Shown in pieces: positions 44,116 to 53,732 of a DNA stretch of 64,000 nt. The DNA is from Citreicoccus inhibens (GTDB lineage: Bacteria; Myxococcota; Myxococcia; Myxococcales; Myxococcaceae): the NCBI RefSeq assembly GCF_019039035.1, contig NZ_JAHNZT010000004.1, forward strand, positions 62,001-126,000, written 5' to 3'. Within the stretch, counting starts at the first letter, position 1. Each line of letters starts with the position of its first letter. A program made the position numbers and the translations under genes. The notes under the pieces were generated by a model. That model was given only the letters and a program-made list of their open reading frames with translations. It had not been told where the DNA came from and made no database searches.

Positions 44116-45240
44116 ATGCCCTTCACCTCACAGTCCTGGAAGTCAGGCCACGCCAGGCTCATGGGAGCCGTGTGCCTCGCGCTCGGGCTGGCGTGTTCTC
44201 GGGAGCGGCCTCGGCCCCTCGTGCATGACGCCTATGTGTGGCAGCGCGAGTGGTCGCCGGAGCTGAGCGAGGCCGTCCGCGAGGCGCCCGCGCAGCTGAG
44301 CGCGCTGCGCGTGCTGGCCCGCGAGTTCTCCGGGCCGGAGCGCGTGCCCGTGGACGTGCCGGTGGACGTGGAGGCGTTGGCGCGCGGAGGTCGCGAGGTG
44401 GTGGCGGTGATGCGCGTGGACGGCACGGCGCCGCTGGATGGGCTCTCGCTCGAGGAGGTCGCGGCGCGGGCCCGGGACTGGCGGGCGCGCGGCGTGCGGG
44501 TGGGCGGCGTCGAGGTCGATCACGACTGCGCCACGGCCTCGCTGGGGGCCTATGCGGACTGGCTCGAGCGCGAGCGCGCCACGCTAGAAGGACTGCGGCT
44601 GTCCATCACCGCGCTGCCCACCTGGGCGTCCTCGCCGCACGTGGCACGCCTGGTCTCTCTTCCTGACGAGGTCGTCCTCCAGGTGCACGCCGTGCGCGCC
44701 CCCACGCTCTTCACGCCGGAGCAGGCGCGCGCCTTCGCGGAGTCGTGGGCGAAGGCCACGCATCATCCGTTCCGTCTGGCATTGCCCACGTACCGCGCGA
44801 GGCTGCGCGATGGCACGCGACTGGGCGTCGAGCCTCGGGACGTGGGCCGCTTCCTGACCGCGCTGCGCGAGGACCCGGTGGAGGGCGTGGAAGGCATCGT
44901 GTGGTTCCGGCTCGGGTCGCGGGGCGACCTGGATGCGTGGAGTCCGGCCACGCTGGCCGCGGTCCTGACGGGCGGCGCGTTGGAGCCTCGGCTCGCGTCC
45001 CAGTTGGTGGATGCGGGCCACGGGACGCGCGACATCGTCATCGAGAACACCGGCCTCGTGGACGCGGACGCGCCGTCACGGCTCTCTCTTTCTGGAAACA
45101 TCGAGGTCCTCGAAGGCGTGGCGGGCTATGCCACGCAAGGGACCTCGCTCGTGGCGCGCACGCCTCCTCGCCTGCGCGTCGGTGAGCGTCGCATCGTGGG
45201 CTTCGTGCGAGGAACCGAGGTGTCCCTTGTCGCTCCGTAG
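44116..45240 (+). CDS. DUF3142 lipoprotein
   Basis: 374 residues from ATG (a second ATG at 44161 is possible). The segment LMGAVCLALGLACS ends in a lipobox-like Leu-Ala-Cys, so it is probably a lipid-anchored exported protein. The body starts HDAYVWQREWSPELSEAV and has a TIM-barrel-like series of strands (GVRVGGVEVDHDCATASLGA, LRLSITALPTWASS, GVEGIVWFRLGSRGDLDAW), typical of DUF3142 proteins, whose activity is unknown. It overlaps the next gene by 14 bases, so they act together. Confidence 0.8.
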   Translation: MPFTSQSWKSGHARLMGAVCLALGLACSRERPRPLVHDAYVWQREWSPELSEAVREAPAQLSALRVLAREFSGPERVPVDVPVDVEALARGGREVVAVMRVDGTAPLDGLSLEEVAARARDWRARGVRVGGVEVDHDCATASLGAYADWLERERATLEGLRLSITALPTWASSPHVARLVSLPDEVVLQVHAVRAPTLFTPEQARAFAESWAKATHHPFRLALPTYRARLRDGTRLGVEPRDVGRFLTALREDPVEGVEGIVWFRLGSRGDLDAWSPATLAAVLTGGALEPRLASQLVDAGHGTRDIVIENTGLVDADAPSRLSLSGNIEVLEGVAGYATQGTSLVARTPPRLRVGERRIVGFVRGTEVSLVAP

Positions 45241-47269
45241 TGTGTGGCTGTCCGCTGTCGCCGCCGTGACGCTGCTCGCGCCCTGGCGCGCCGCGCGGGC
45301 GTGCGGCCCTGACTTCCCTCCCATCCTGCTCAATGACCGCGCGAGGACCTTGGCCGAGCTGCCCGAAGGCTCCTTCGCCCTGGAGGCCTCGCGGCTGGTG
45401 CCGCCCCCCGAGAAGCCCTTCCCAGTCATCGAGGACTGGGAGGAGCCCAAGGGGGCGCGGGTGGGCGGCGGTGCCCAGGAGACGCAGCTCTATGAGTCGG
45501 GCGCGGCGGCGTTCAAGGCGGGAGACAGCAGGCAGGCGTACGCGCGCTTCCAGGCGGTCCTCGACCTGCCACCCGAGCAGCGGCGCCGATTCTCCACCTT
45601 CGCGCGCTACATGCTGGGCCGCACGTCCGGCGCGGGCTTCCAACACGAAGCCATCCCCCACTTCCGCGGGGTGCGGGAGCTGGCGCGCCAGGGCTTCGAG
45701 GATCCACTGGGGCTCGCGCTGGCCAGCTTGGGAGAGGAGGCGCGCCTCCTGCTGGACGCGGGTGACGACGCGGGGGCCATCCGCCTCTACGCGGAGCAGG
45801 CCGCGCACGGAAGTCATCACGCGGCCACGTCCCTGCTGCTGGTGGCGCGGGCCCTCACCCGCGACCCGGCCCGGCTGCAGAAGGCGCTGAAGGAGCCGGT
45901 GGCGCAGCGGCTGATGGCGGCCTATGTGTGGACGCGCGCGCGCGAGTGGGAGTCCTCGGACGACCACCGCATGGAACGCGTGGCGAGGACCCTCGACGCG
46001 CTGGCGGCCGTGCCCGGACTGGCGGGCGCGGATCGACTCGCGGCGGCGGCGTGGCGAGCGGGCCGCTTCGAGCAGGCCGAGCGCTTCGCCGGGCTGGAGC
46101 ACACGCCGCTCTCCACCTGGGTGCGCGCCAAGCTCGCGCTGCGCCGAGGCGACGCGGCGGAGGCGGAGCGACTGCTCGCGGAGGCCTCGGCGGGCATCCC
46201 CGCGACGGAGGACTGGACGGGCGAGGGCTCCACCCCCAACTTCCGCCCGCACCTGCGGCTGGAGGGTGAGCGCGCGGTGCTCGCGCTCGCGCAGGGTGAC
46301 TTCGCGCGCTCCGCGGAGGCGCTGGTGGAGACCTGCTACTGGCCCGACGTGGCGGAGGTGGCCGAGCGCGTCCTCACGGTGGAGGAGCTGAAGAAGCTGG
46401 TGGCGACCCACGCCCCGTCCACCACGGTCCACACGACCGCCGAGCAGGCCGGGCTGAACTGCACGCCCTTCGCGCCCTACGGGGCGAAGGAGAAGAGCAC
46501 GGCGGAGATGCTGCGGCGCCTGCTCGCGCGGCGCCTGCTGCGCACGCACGCGGACCAGGAGGCGCAGGAGTACTTCCGAGGCACCGAATGGGAGCAGCCG
46601 GCGCGCGAGTACGCGGACCTCCTCGCTCGCGCGCGGAGCACCTCCAACGCCGTCGACAAGGCCCAGGCGCTGTACGCGGCATCGCGGATCGCGCGACGCC
46701 TGGGCATGGAGCTGCTGGGGACCGAGGCGTCTCCAGACTGGGCCTGGACCGCGGGCGACTACTCCCTGGACACCGACGAGGAGTTCAACACCCCGGACGA
46801 CTCCATGCGCGACGTGCTCTCCCCCGTGCTGAAGGGGAAGCCGCTGCTCTCGGACGCCGAGCGCGCGCGGCGCACGGCCCACGCGCCGCCCTCGCCCCTG
46901 CGCTTCCACTACCGCGCGACGGCGGCGGACCTCGCCGAAGAGGCCGCGGCGCTCATGCCGCCGCGCAGCCAGGCCTACGCGATGCTGCTGTGCCACGCGG
47001 CGCGCTACACCTCCTCCATCGACCCCGAGCGAGGCCAACGGCTGTGGCGCACCTATATCCAGAAGGGCGCGAGCATCCCGGGGACCTGGCAGTTCGGACA
47101 GGCGTGCCCAGACCCTGACTTCGCCAGGGTCCGGGCCAGCCAGTCCAGGATCTCCCTGCCGTGGAAGAACGTGCGGCGCCGCACGCTGGCCGCGGCCTTG
47201 GGGGGAGGCATGTTGCCGTTGGCGATGGGCGCCGCGCTGTGGCTGCGCCGCCGACGTCAGGCGCCGTAG
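45227..47269 (+). CDS. secreted helical-repeat protein with C-terminal anchor
   Basis: 680 residues if the TTG at 45227, preceded by GAGG, is used; a GTG at 45242 is the alternative. Signal peptide SLRSVWLSAVAAVTLLAPWR then AARA. The mature part begins CGPDFPPILLND and is made of TPR-like helical pairs (AAFKAGDSRQAYARFQAVLD, DDAGAIRLYAEQAAHGSHHA, WRAGRFEQAERFAGLEHTPL, RRGDAAEAERLLAEASAG). Near the end TLAAALGGGMLPLAMGAALW then LRRRR is a transmembrane anchor with a positive tail. Function unknown; overlap with the DUF3142 gene points to a joint envelope role. Confidence 0.75.
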   Translation: MSLRSVWLSAVAAVTLLAPWRAARACGPDFPPILLNDRARTLAELPEGSFALEASRLVPPPEKPFPVIEDWEEPKGARVGGGAQETQLYESGAAAFKAGDSRQAYARFQAVLDLPPEQRRRFSTFARYMLGRTSGAGFQHEAIPHFRGVRELARQGFEDPLGLALASLGEEARLLLDAGDDAGAIRLYAEQAAHGSHHAATSLLLVARALTRDPARLQKALKEPVAQRLMAAYVWTRAREWESSDDHRMERVARTLDALAAVPGLAGADRLAAAAWRAGRFEQAERFAGLEHTPLSTWVRAKLALRRGDAAEAERLLAEASAGIPATEDWTGEGSTPNFRPHLRLEGERAVLALAQGDFARSAEALVETCYWPDVAEVAERVLTVEELKKLVATHAPSTTVHTTAEQAGLNCTPFAPYGAKEKSTAEMLRRLLARRLLRTHADQEAQEYFRGTEWEQPAREYADLLARARSTSNAVDKAQALYAASRIARRLGMELLGTEASPDWAWTAGDYSLDTDEEFNTPDDSMRDVLSPVLKGKPLLSDAERARRTAHAPPSPLRFHYRATAADLAEEAAALMPPRSQAYAMLLCHAARYTSSIDPERGQRLWRTYIQKGASIPGTWQFGQACPDPDFARVRASQSRISLPWKNVRRRTLAAALGGGMLPLAMGAALWLRRRRQAP

Positions 47270-47355
47270 CCCGCTCGACACTCCTCGCCACACATGGGGG
47301 CCCGAGGGATGGGCCCCCTTGCATCTCCCGTCGCGCGTTCCCAAATCCGAGCGCC

Positions 47356-47838
47356 ATGAACGGACGATGTGACGTGCGACTCGCGGTGTTGGGAATCTCC
47401 TTGCTGGCGGTGCCCACCGCGCTCGCCTCGGGAGGGCGGGGCATGACGTGGTCGAAGCTCGACCATGTGGCTGGCGTGGACCATGTGGGCTGCGCCAGCT
47501 GCAATGCCTATCAGGGCGAGACCGCGTGCACGGCGGTCCTGCCCGTGCTCTGTCTCAAGCAGGATGGAGCCCCTGTCCCGCCGGGCGTCACGCCTGACTT
47601 CTACAACGGATGGACCTCCGCGAACCTCGCCACCACCTTGCCCGTGGCGGGCACCTCGCTGACGAGCCTCTCCGTCGCCAACCAACTGTGCGCGAGCACA
47701 TTCGGCGCGGGCTGGCGCATGGCGGAGTTCCACGACGGTGGAGGCGGCTGGAACTGGTACGGCTACGGCAACGTGCGCGGAGACCTCCGGTTCTGGACGT
47801 ACATCAACGACCAGCGAGCGAACTGCTGGAACCCGTAG
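47356..47838 (+). CDS. small secreted Cys/Trp-rich protein
   Basis: 160 residues from ATG; signal peptide DVRLAVLGISLLAVPTALA. The mature protein is rich in Cys, Trp and Gly (VDHVGCASCNAYQGETACTA, CLKQDGAPVPPGVTPDFYNG, LCASTFGAGWRMAEFHDGGG, RFWTYINDQRANCWNP). Six cysteines suggest disulfide bonds. I recall similar secreted proteins in other myxobacteria but no assigned activity. Its last 35 bases overlap the end of the convergent LysR gene. Confidence 0.75.
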   Translation: MNGRCDVRLAVLGISLLAVPTALASGGRGMTWSKLDHVAGVDHVGCASCNAYQGETACTAVLPVLCLKQDGAPVPPGVTPDFYNGWTSANLATTLPVAGTSLTSLSVANQLCASTFGAGWRMAEFHDGGGGWNWYGYGNVRGDLRFWTYINDQRANCWNP

Positions 47839-48736
47839 TCGCGCCCAGCCCCTCCGTGGCGGCGAGGAAGTCGCGCACGTGGGTGAGCACGAATCGGATC
47901 TTCGGAATCTCGGCCAGGGCCTCGGGCACGCTGATGCGCACCGCGCGAACACGGCCGACCGACTCGGGCAGCACCGCCACCAGGGAGTCTGGCGGAACGC
48001 CCGGGTCGGGGAGGTCCACGCTGGGCACCAGCCCGATGCCCTGCCCCGCCAGACAGCAGGTGCGGATGAAGTGGATGTCCGGCGTGATGAGCGCCGGCTC
48101 GACCGTGAACAGGGAGCCGCCCACGCGCGGCCACTGACGCGCGTCCTCGTGCGGCGCTTCCCAGGCGAACAGCTCGTGCTCGCGCAGCGCCTCCACCGAG
48201 TCGGGGGTCCCGCGCCGCTGGAGGTACTCCGGGCTCGCGACGAGCCCCTCGCGCACCCGCATCACCACGAAGGACAGCCACGGCCCCTTGGGCACGTCCT
48301 CGCCAAAGTGCGCCGCGAGGTCCACGCCCTCCAGCGGCTCACTCAGCGGATCCACGCTGAAGCGAGCGTGCACGCGCAGCAGCGGGTAGGCCGCGCGCAG
48401 CAAGCCCAACAAGGGGCTCAAGAGATGCGGCGGGAGCCCCACCGGCAAGACCACGCGCAGCACGCCTGAGGGCGCCTGCCCCACCTCGCGGATGGAGGCC
48501 AGCAGGGCGCTCGTCTCCTGCATCATCACGCGCCCGCGCCGCGCGAGCACACCACCCGCCTCGGTCAGGACGATGCCCTGGCTGGTGCTCTTGAGCAGCG
48601 GCACGCCTGCTCGCGCCTCCAGCGCTTCCACCCGCCGACGCAGCGTCGTGCGCGACACGCCCAGCGCGTCCGCGGCGGCCAGAAACGAGCCGGTCTCCGC
48701 CACATCGAGAAAGGCGCGCAGCTCTTCCAGGTCCAT
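47804..48736 (-). CDS. LysR-family transcriptional regulator
   Basis: 310 residues from ATG of MDLEELRAFLDVAETGSFLA. HTH at about 17-36 (SFLAAADALGVSRTTLRRRV) and an effector domain (GVLRVVLPVGLPPHLLSPLL, LAGQGIGLVPSVDLPDPGVP). It ends with a Ser-rich tail SSSSLAGR. It is divergent from the large TPM-like gene and convergent with the small secreted protein gene, so either could be a target. The inducer is unknown. Confidence 0.9.
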   Translation of the reverse strand: MDLEELRAFLDVAETGSFLAAADALGVSRTTLRRRVEALEARAGVPLLKSTSQGIVLTEAGGVLARRGRVMMQETSALLASIREVGQAPSGVLRVVLPVGLPPHLLSPLLGLLRAAYPLLRVHARFSVDPLSEPLEGVDLAAHFGEDVPKGPWLSFVVMRVREGLVASPEYLQRRGTPDSVEALREHELFAWEAPHEDARQWPRVGGSLFTVEPALITPDIHFIRTCCLAGQGIGLVPSVDLPDPGVPPDSLVAVLPESVGRVRAVRISVPEALAEIPKIRFVLTHVRDFLAATEGLGATTGSSSSLAGR

Positions 48737-48915
48737 GCTCGCTCCTCGCCGCGAGTCTAATCGCATCCACGCGGTCCCCGGGCAGCGCGGCGGCTTCCCA
48801 TCCCGAAGCGGAGCGGACAAGAATCGCGTCGCTCCACGTTTCATCGGGAAAGAGGCTCCATGGCACCGGGCCGAGGCACCTCTCCCCCCGCGCATCCCGT
48901 TCCCGACCTCCCTTG

Positions 48916-51900
48916 ATGCCCCATCCCCGCTCCGCCGCCGCGCTGGTCGTCCTCACCCTCCTCTTGCTGGGAACCTCCGCCCCCGCGGCCCAGCGCCCGC
49001 TGCGCGTGCGGAGCATCACGCGGGTGGTGGAGGCGTGGAAGGAGTCGCAGCACCTCTACGTGAAGGGCGACGTGGGAGCTTCCGACGAGCAGCTGCGCGA
49101 GTTGGAGGTCTGGCTGAGCCAGGAGGCGCCGCACTGGACGGTGGTGCTCTCCAACGACGCGGAGCAGGAGCGCTTCACGGACGCCTCGGGCAGCCGCTTC
49201 GAGGGAATCGAGGCCGCGAAGCAGGCGCTCGGAAAAGGGCTCTCGAACCGCACGAGCTTCGGCGCCCTGCGCCATCCGGACACGGGAGAGCAGGACGGCG
49301 CCATCTTCCTGCTCTCCCTGCGCGAGCGGAACCTGTCGTATTTCGGCTCGGACGCGATGGACAAGCGCGGGCTGGGCGAGGCGCACTGGCAAGGCAACCT
49401 GGACGCCTCGGCCATCGCCGCCATGCGCAGCGGAGGCCGAGTCCTCGACGCGGCGCGCGATACCGTCACGACCATCCAGGGACGCCTGGCGCAGCAGCTC
49501 CAGAAGGAGCGCGAGGCACGGCGGGCGGAGCTGGACGCCGTGCGCGGGTCGCTCCAGGAGCTGGGCGCGGCGCTGGACACGCTCGGGGCCCGACATCGCA
49601 CCCTGTTCGAGGGGCACCCGCCCGAGGGCGTGCGTCAGGCCAACCCGGACCTCGGAGGCATGCGAACCCGGCTCGTCGAGGCGCTCGGCCACCTCGAACC
49701 CGAGGCCCGTGCGAACCCCGAGGCCGCCAAGGCACTCCAAGCCGAGCTGCGCGAGGCCCTCTCCCGAGCGAGCCAAGGGCTGACGGAGTACACGGAGGCC
49801 CTCACGCAACAGCGTCAGCGGGAGGCGGAGCTGGCTGCGCTGCTGGCCCATCCCCTCCAGCCCATGCTCCTCCCGGAGGTGGAGGACGCGCGCGGGGAGG
49901 TCGAGGCCGCGCGCGTCGCGGTGGTGTCCCTGGCGCCCGACTACGCCAAGCGCCTCGAAAGCGCCGCCACCCGGCTCAACGCAGCGAGCACCCTGCTCGA
50001 CACCCTCGTCACAAGACAGAAGCGGCTCCAGGAACTGCCGGAGCAGGTGGAGGCGCTCTCCCGACGCCCGCTCGCCTCGGTGGCCCAGGCACCGCTCTCC
50101 ACCACGCGCGAGGCGCAGCGACAGGCCCGCACGGCCTTCGAGCATCAGGACCGGGCCACGTTCCTCCAGGAACTCGCTCGGGCCGACGCGGCGCTGGAGT
50201 CCGCGCAAGGAGCCATCCGACACGCCGAGGCCATGCGCGCGCTGCGGAACCTGGTCATCTTCATCGCCACGGTCAGCGCGATGGGGCTGCTCATCCGCGC
50301 CCGTCGCCGCCGCAACCGCCACCGCGCGGAGGCGCTCACGCTGCTCTCCCAGTGGCGCACGGCCCTGGACGAGAAGACCCAGGCGCTGTTCGGCATGCTG
50401 GAGCGCACGCACCTGGTCGCGGGCACGAGTCAGGAAGACATCCGCGCACGCTTTGAGGGCATCACCCAGGCACGCGCCCTGAAGCTCGCCTCCGACGTGG
50501 ACGAACTGTTCCTCTTGTCCGTCGCCGCCACGCGCGTGCTCTCCTCGGCGGAGGAACAACTGGAGGCGCGAGGCGCCTGGGGCCTCCTCGTGGCCCACCT
50601 GACGACCGGGCCCTACGTGCGCGCCGTGAGCCTGCTGCGGGATCAACCCATCGCCTTCGAACCGGATGATGGCGTCGAGTGGGTGCTGCGCGGAGGTCGC
50701 ACCCAGACGCAGAAGCTCCTGGGCAGCGTCTCCAGCTATCAACCCTTCTCGCTCTCCTTCGCGGCGCTCGTCGAGGCCTTCAATGGTCGCGCGGGGAGCG
50801 CGGCGGACGCGCTGGAGGCGCTGGAAACATCGACCGAGCGCACCCAGGAGAGCGTGTCCGCGATGGAGCGCGTCCTCGCGGAGCTGAGCGCCCTGGCCGC
50901 GCTGGGGTCCGTGCTCCACGTGGCCTCGCTCCAGTCTCGTGTCACTCCCGCTCTGGAGAAGCTCCTGGGACAGGCGCGCCCCTTGCTCGCGAAGGACCCG
51001 CTCGCCGCGCTGGAAGGGCCGCTCACCGAAGCACGCCGGCCGCGCGAGGACGCCGACGCGCTTCACGCCACACTCAAGCAAGGGCACGGCGAGCTGCTCC
51101 CCGTCACCGCGCAGGCGGCCACCGCGCTCGGCGGGCTGGGCCTGGCGGGCGCGTGGCTGGATGCCGGCCTCGCCGCGCTCGCCCGGCAGGCGGAGGAGAT
51201 CGCTTCCGTGCTGGTGAAGCGCGACGTGAGCGCGGACATCCAGGCGCTGACCGTGGCGATGGACCGGCTGCGCGACCGGAGCGCCCAGGCCGAGACGCTC
51301 GCGGGCGAGGCGGTGCGCGTCAAGGTGGAGCTGGACCGTTCAGCCCAGGGCGTCGACTCGGCGCGGACGGAGCTGGGCCGCGCGTTGGGGCTTCCGGCCT
51401 CGGCGATGTTGCGCGAGAAGGACGAGAACCCCTCGGGCCGACTCTCGGCGGGTGAGGCCGCGCTCGCGCAGGCCCACGCGGGGCTGGGGAGCGGTGAGCT
51501 CGGGCCCGTGCGCGAGCACCTCGACACGGCCCAAGCCCGGGTGACGGACGCGGACGCGATGGTCGCGAAGTCTCGCGAGGCCGAGGCGCGCTACGCGTCA
51601 CGCCTTCACGCGGCGCGCGCCCTGCTCGGGGACATGAAGGCGCAGCGCGCGGAGCACGAGGCCCACCTGGGCAGCACCCTCCCGCGCTATCAACCCGCCG
51701 CCCTGCGATTGCGCGCGGGAGACCCCACCCATCCTCACGCGAACGGCACCGTGCACGACAACCTCCAGGAGGCCACCGCCTGCTGGGGACAAGCCCAAGA
51801 GGCACTCGACGCGGCGCCACCCGCGCATGACCAGGGGCACCTGCTCGAAGCCGATGCACTCCTCGGACAGGTCGAGGGCTGCTGTGCGCTCGTGAAGCAC

Positions 51901-52974
51901 CGCCTCACGGAGCTGGCCGAGAAGCTTCAGCAGCTCGCGGCCCTGGAGGTGCGCAACACGGAGCAGCTCGCGGTCACGGAGCAGCTGGCCCAGCAATGTC
52001 TGGCCATCGCCACGGATCGACGCACCTCCGCCTCGACCATCTCCCACATCACCCGAGCCCAGCAGGACCTCACGCACACGCGAGACGCGGTCCACGCCCG
52101 GCCCGCCGAGCCCTTCGCCGCCGCCGAGCAGCTCAGCACCGTGGGGCAGGCCCTCCTGCAACTCCACCAGCGAGCCAAGGCGAACCACGAGGAGCACACC
52201 CGCGTGGAGACGAGCCTGCGGCTGACGCGCAAAGCGGTCGAGAACGCCGAGGGCCTGGCGCGAAAGGCGGCCAGGGACGGCATCGCGGACAGCGTAGCGA
52301 CCACCGGCGCCCGCGCCTCCGTCGAGGCGCTGGCGACCGCGCTCGCACGCGCGGATGCGACCCTGCTCGAAGACCATGGCGACTGGGAAGCCCTGCATGC
52401 CGAGGGAGACCGCATCGCGGAGGCCGCCACGAAGGCATCCGCCGTGCTGACTCGCGAGATGCAGGCGGCCAAGGACGCCCAGGAGGCCGTGAATCAAGCC
52501 ACGCAGGAGGTCCGCAAGGCCAGCCGCTGGTCCGGGGGCTATGGCGTCACCCTGACGGGAGACACGGGCAATCCGTCGCTCACGAGCGCTCGCACGGCCC
52601 TGAACGGGGGAGACTATCGACGCGCCACGACCGACGCGCGCCGGGCCGAACGGCAGGCCCAGGAGGCCATCGCCGAGGCCGAGCGCATCGTCGAGCACCA
52701 CCGCCGCGCGGAGGCCGCACGGCGCGAGGAGGAGCAACGCCATCGCGAAGAGGAGGAAGCCCGGCGCCAGAGCGAGGAGCGGCACCGTCGCCAGATGGCC
52801 TCCGCGCACACCTCTCATTTCTCCTGGAGCAGCAGCTCGTCCTCCTCGAGCAGCAGTGACGACTCGGGATTCTCCAGCTCGTCCTGGAGCAGCGACGGAG
52901 GAGGTGGAGGCGGCAGCGACGACAACTCATCGTCGTCAGGGGGTGGCTCCGGCTTCTCCAGCTCCACGTGGTGA
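48916..52974 (+). CDS. giant TPM-like coiled-coil membrane protein with Ser/Gly tail
   Basis: 1352 residues from ATG (a TTG directly before is possible). Signal peptide SAAALVVLTLLLLGTSAPAA. Residues about 45-170 look like a TPM (Psb32/YgcG) domain, a periplasmic fold. A Glu/Ala/Arg-rich coiled coil (about 185-440) leads to one membrane span (LRNLVIFIATVSAMGLLIRA, about 447-466) with a basic stop-transfer. About 750 residues of further helical repeats follow. A Glu/Arg helix (ARREEEQRHREEEEARRQSE) and a tail of Ser/Asp/Gly runs ending FSSSTW close the protein. Such low-complexity Gly/Ser-Trp tails are usual in YgcG-type proteins. The role is unknown; a cell-envelope scaffold is plausible. Confidence 0.75.
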   Translation: MPHPRSAAALVVLTLLLLGTSAPAAQRPLRVRSITRVVEAWKESQHLYVKGDVGASDEQLRELEVWLSQEAPHWTVVLSNDAEQERFTDASGSRFEGIEAAKQALGKGLSNRTSFGALRHPDTGEQDGAIFLLSLRERNLSYFGSDAMDKRGLGEAHWQGNLDASAIAAMRSGGRVLDAARDTVTTIQGRLAQQLQKEREARRAELDAVRGSLQELGAALDTLGARHRTLFEGHPPEGVRQANPDLGGMRTRLVEALGHLEPEARANPEAAKALQAELREALSRASQGLTEYTEALTQQRQREAELAALLAHPLQPMLLPEVEDARGEVEAARVAVVSLAPDYAKRLESAATRLNAASTLLDTLVTRQKRLQELPEQVEALSRRPLASVAQAPLSTTREAQRQARTAFEHQDRATFLQELARADAALESAQGAIRHAEAMRALRNLVIFIATVSAMGLLIRARRRRNRHRAEALTLLSQWRTALDEKTQALFGMLERTHLVAGTSQEDIRARFEGITQARALKLASDVDELFLLSVAATRVLSSAEEQLEARGAWGLLVAHLTTGPYVRAVSLLRDQPIAFEPDDGVEWVLRGGRTQTQKLLGSVSSYQPFSLSFAALVEAFNGRAGSAADALEALETSTERTQESVSAMERVLAELSALAALGSVLHVASLQSRVTPALEKLLGQARPLLAKDPLAALEGPLTEARRPREDADALHATLKQGHGELLPVTAQAATALGGLGLAGAWLDAGLAALARQAEEIASVLVKRDVSADIQALTVAMDRLRDRSAQAETLAGEAVRVKVELDRSAQGVDSARTELGRALGLPASAMLREKDENPSGRLSAGEAALAQAHAGLGSGELGPVREHLDTAQARVTDADAMVAKSREAEARYASRLHAARALLGDMKAQRAEHEAHLGSTLPRYQPAALRLRAGDPTHPHANGTVHDNLQEATACWGQAQEALDAAPPAHDQGHLLEADALLGQVEGCCALVKHRLTELAEKLQQLAALEVRNTEQLAVTEQLAQQCLAIATDRRTSASTISHITRAQQDLTHTRDAVHARPAEPFAAAEQLSTVGQALLQLHQRAKANHEEHTRVETSLRLTRKAVENAEGLARKAARDGIADSVATTGARASVEALATALARADATLLEDHGDWEALHAEGDRIAEAATKASAVLTREMQAAKDAQEAVNQATQEVRKASRWSGGYGVTLTGDTGNPSLTSARTALNGGDYRRATTDARRAERQAQEAIAEAERIVEHHRRAEAARREEEQRHREEEEARRQSEERHRRQMASAHTSHFSWSSSSSSSSSSDDSGFSSSSWSSDGGGGGGSDDNSSSSGGGSGFSSSTW

Positions 52975-52993
52975 GGGGGCGCTCGCCGCCCCC
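52975..52993. terminator. possible two-way terminator hairpin
   Basis: GGGGGCG / CGCCCCC, perfect 7-base stem with 5-base loop, between the convergent TPM-like gene (stop 52974) and the zinc-finger membrane gene (stop 53006). No T run on either side. Confidence 0.4.
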
Positions 52994-53005
52994 CCCGGCC
53001 ACGCA

Positions 53006-53641
53006 TCACGTGACGAAGGTCTGCTTCACGTCGTTGCTTTTCGCGAAATAGAACATCCAGACACCTGTCATCAACAGACCGCTCAAGAGACTCCCCATCA
53101 AGTTGGGAACGGCCGTCTCCAACTGGCCAGGCGGGAGCATCATGGCTCTAGAAACCGCGACCAATACACCTCGAAGGACCAGATTGCAGACGAGGAAGTA
53201 CTGCATCTGACGTGGGATCCACCGACGGCGCATGAGATAGGCCGGCGTCAGGATGAGCCCATAGAGAGCAAGGACTCCCGAGCCCAGGAGCTCATAGCCG
53301 GTGGCGCTGAGCCAATCCATGTTTGCCCAGATGTCTCGCCATCCCGCGCCGCTCGCCGCCTGCTGAGCCGTGGTGGCCACAGAGAAGAACAACACGGGCT
53401 GCCCGGCCAGCATCAGCAGAGCGAGCCACATCAAGCCCCTGAGTCCTGGGCGGGCGTTCCCCTGGAGGACCTGGACACAGGCGTGGCATCGGGTGGACTC
53501 GACCGGATGCCGACACTCCACGCAAAGAAAGACACCGCATCGCTTACACGTCCCGATGCAGGCGCGCTCGGGGTGGACTGGACAGGACTCGGGAAGCTGC
53601 GTGGGGGGCGGGGAGGCCGCCGCCGCACTCGTTTCGGGCAT
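53006..53641 (-). CDS. membrane protein with N-terminal B-box-like zinc finger
   Basis: 211 residues. The first 55 carry regularly spaced Cys/His: CPVHPERACIGTCKRCGVFL then CVECRHP and CHACVQ, a two-zinc B-box/RING-like cluster common in myxobacterial membrane proteins. Four or five membrane spans follow (GLMWLALLMLAGQPVLFFSV, LLGSGVLALYGLILTPAYLM, FLVCNLVLRGVLVAVS, MGSLLSGLLMTGVWMFYFA), resembling DUF2569-type proteins. The zinc module would face the cytoplasm. Function unknown. Confidence 0.8.
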   Translation of the reverse strand: MPETSAAAASPPPTQLPESCPVHPERACIGTCKRCGVFLCVECRHPVESTRCHACVQVLQGNARPGLRGLMWLALLMLAGQPVLFFSVATTAQQAASGAGWRDIWANMDWLSATGYELLGSGVLALYGLILTPAYLMRRRWIPRQMQYFLVCNLVLRGVLVAVSRAMMLPPGQLETAVPNLMGSLLSGLLMTGVWMFYFAKSNDVKQTFVT

Positions 53642-53732
53642 GGCGCTTCCTATCGGAAAACAGACGGTTCGAGAACGGCACCGGACCTACCGGCATTGCC
53701 TCACGGCCGGTCCAAGTCGATAGGCTCCACGG

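Noticed and set aside
45038..47344. 768-codon minus-strand frame opposite the helical-repeat gene
   Set aside because: Arg/Gly/Ala-rich shadow frame with no domain, whereas the plus strand has a signal peptide and repeats.
52801..52974. Short tandem repeat array of AGC/TCC-type triplets
   Set aside because: These are the Ser/Gly codons of the low-complexity tail of the TPM-like protein and are in frame; not an independent repeat element.
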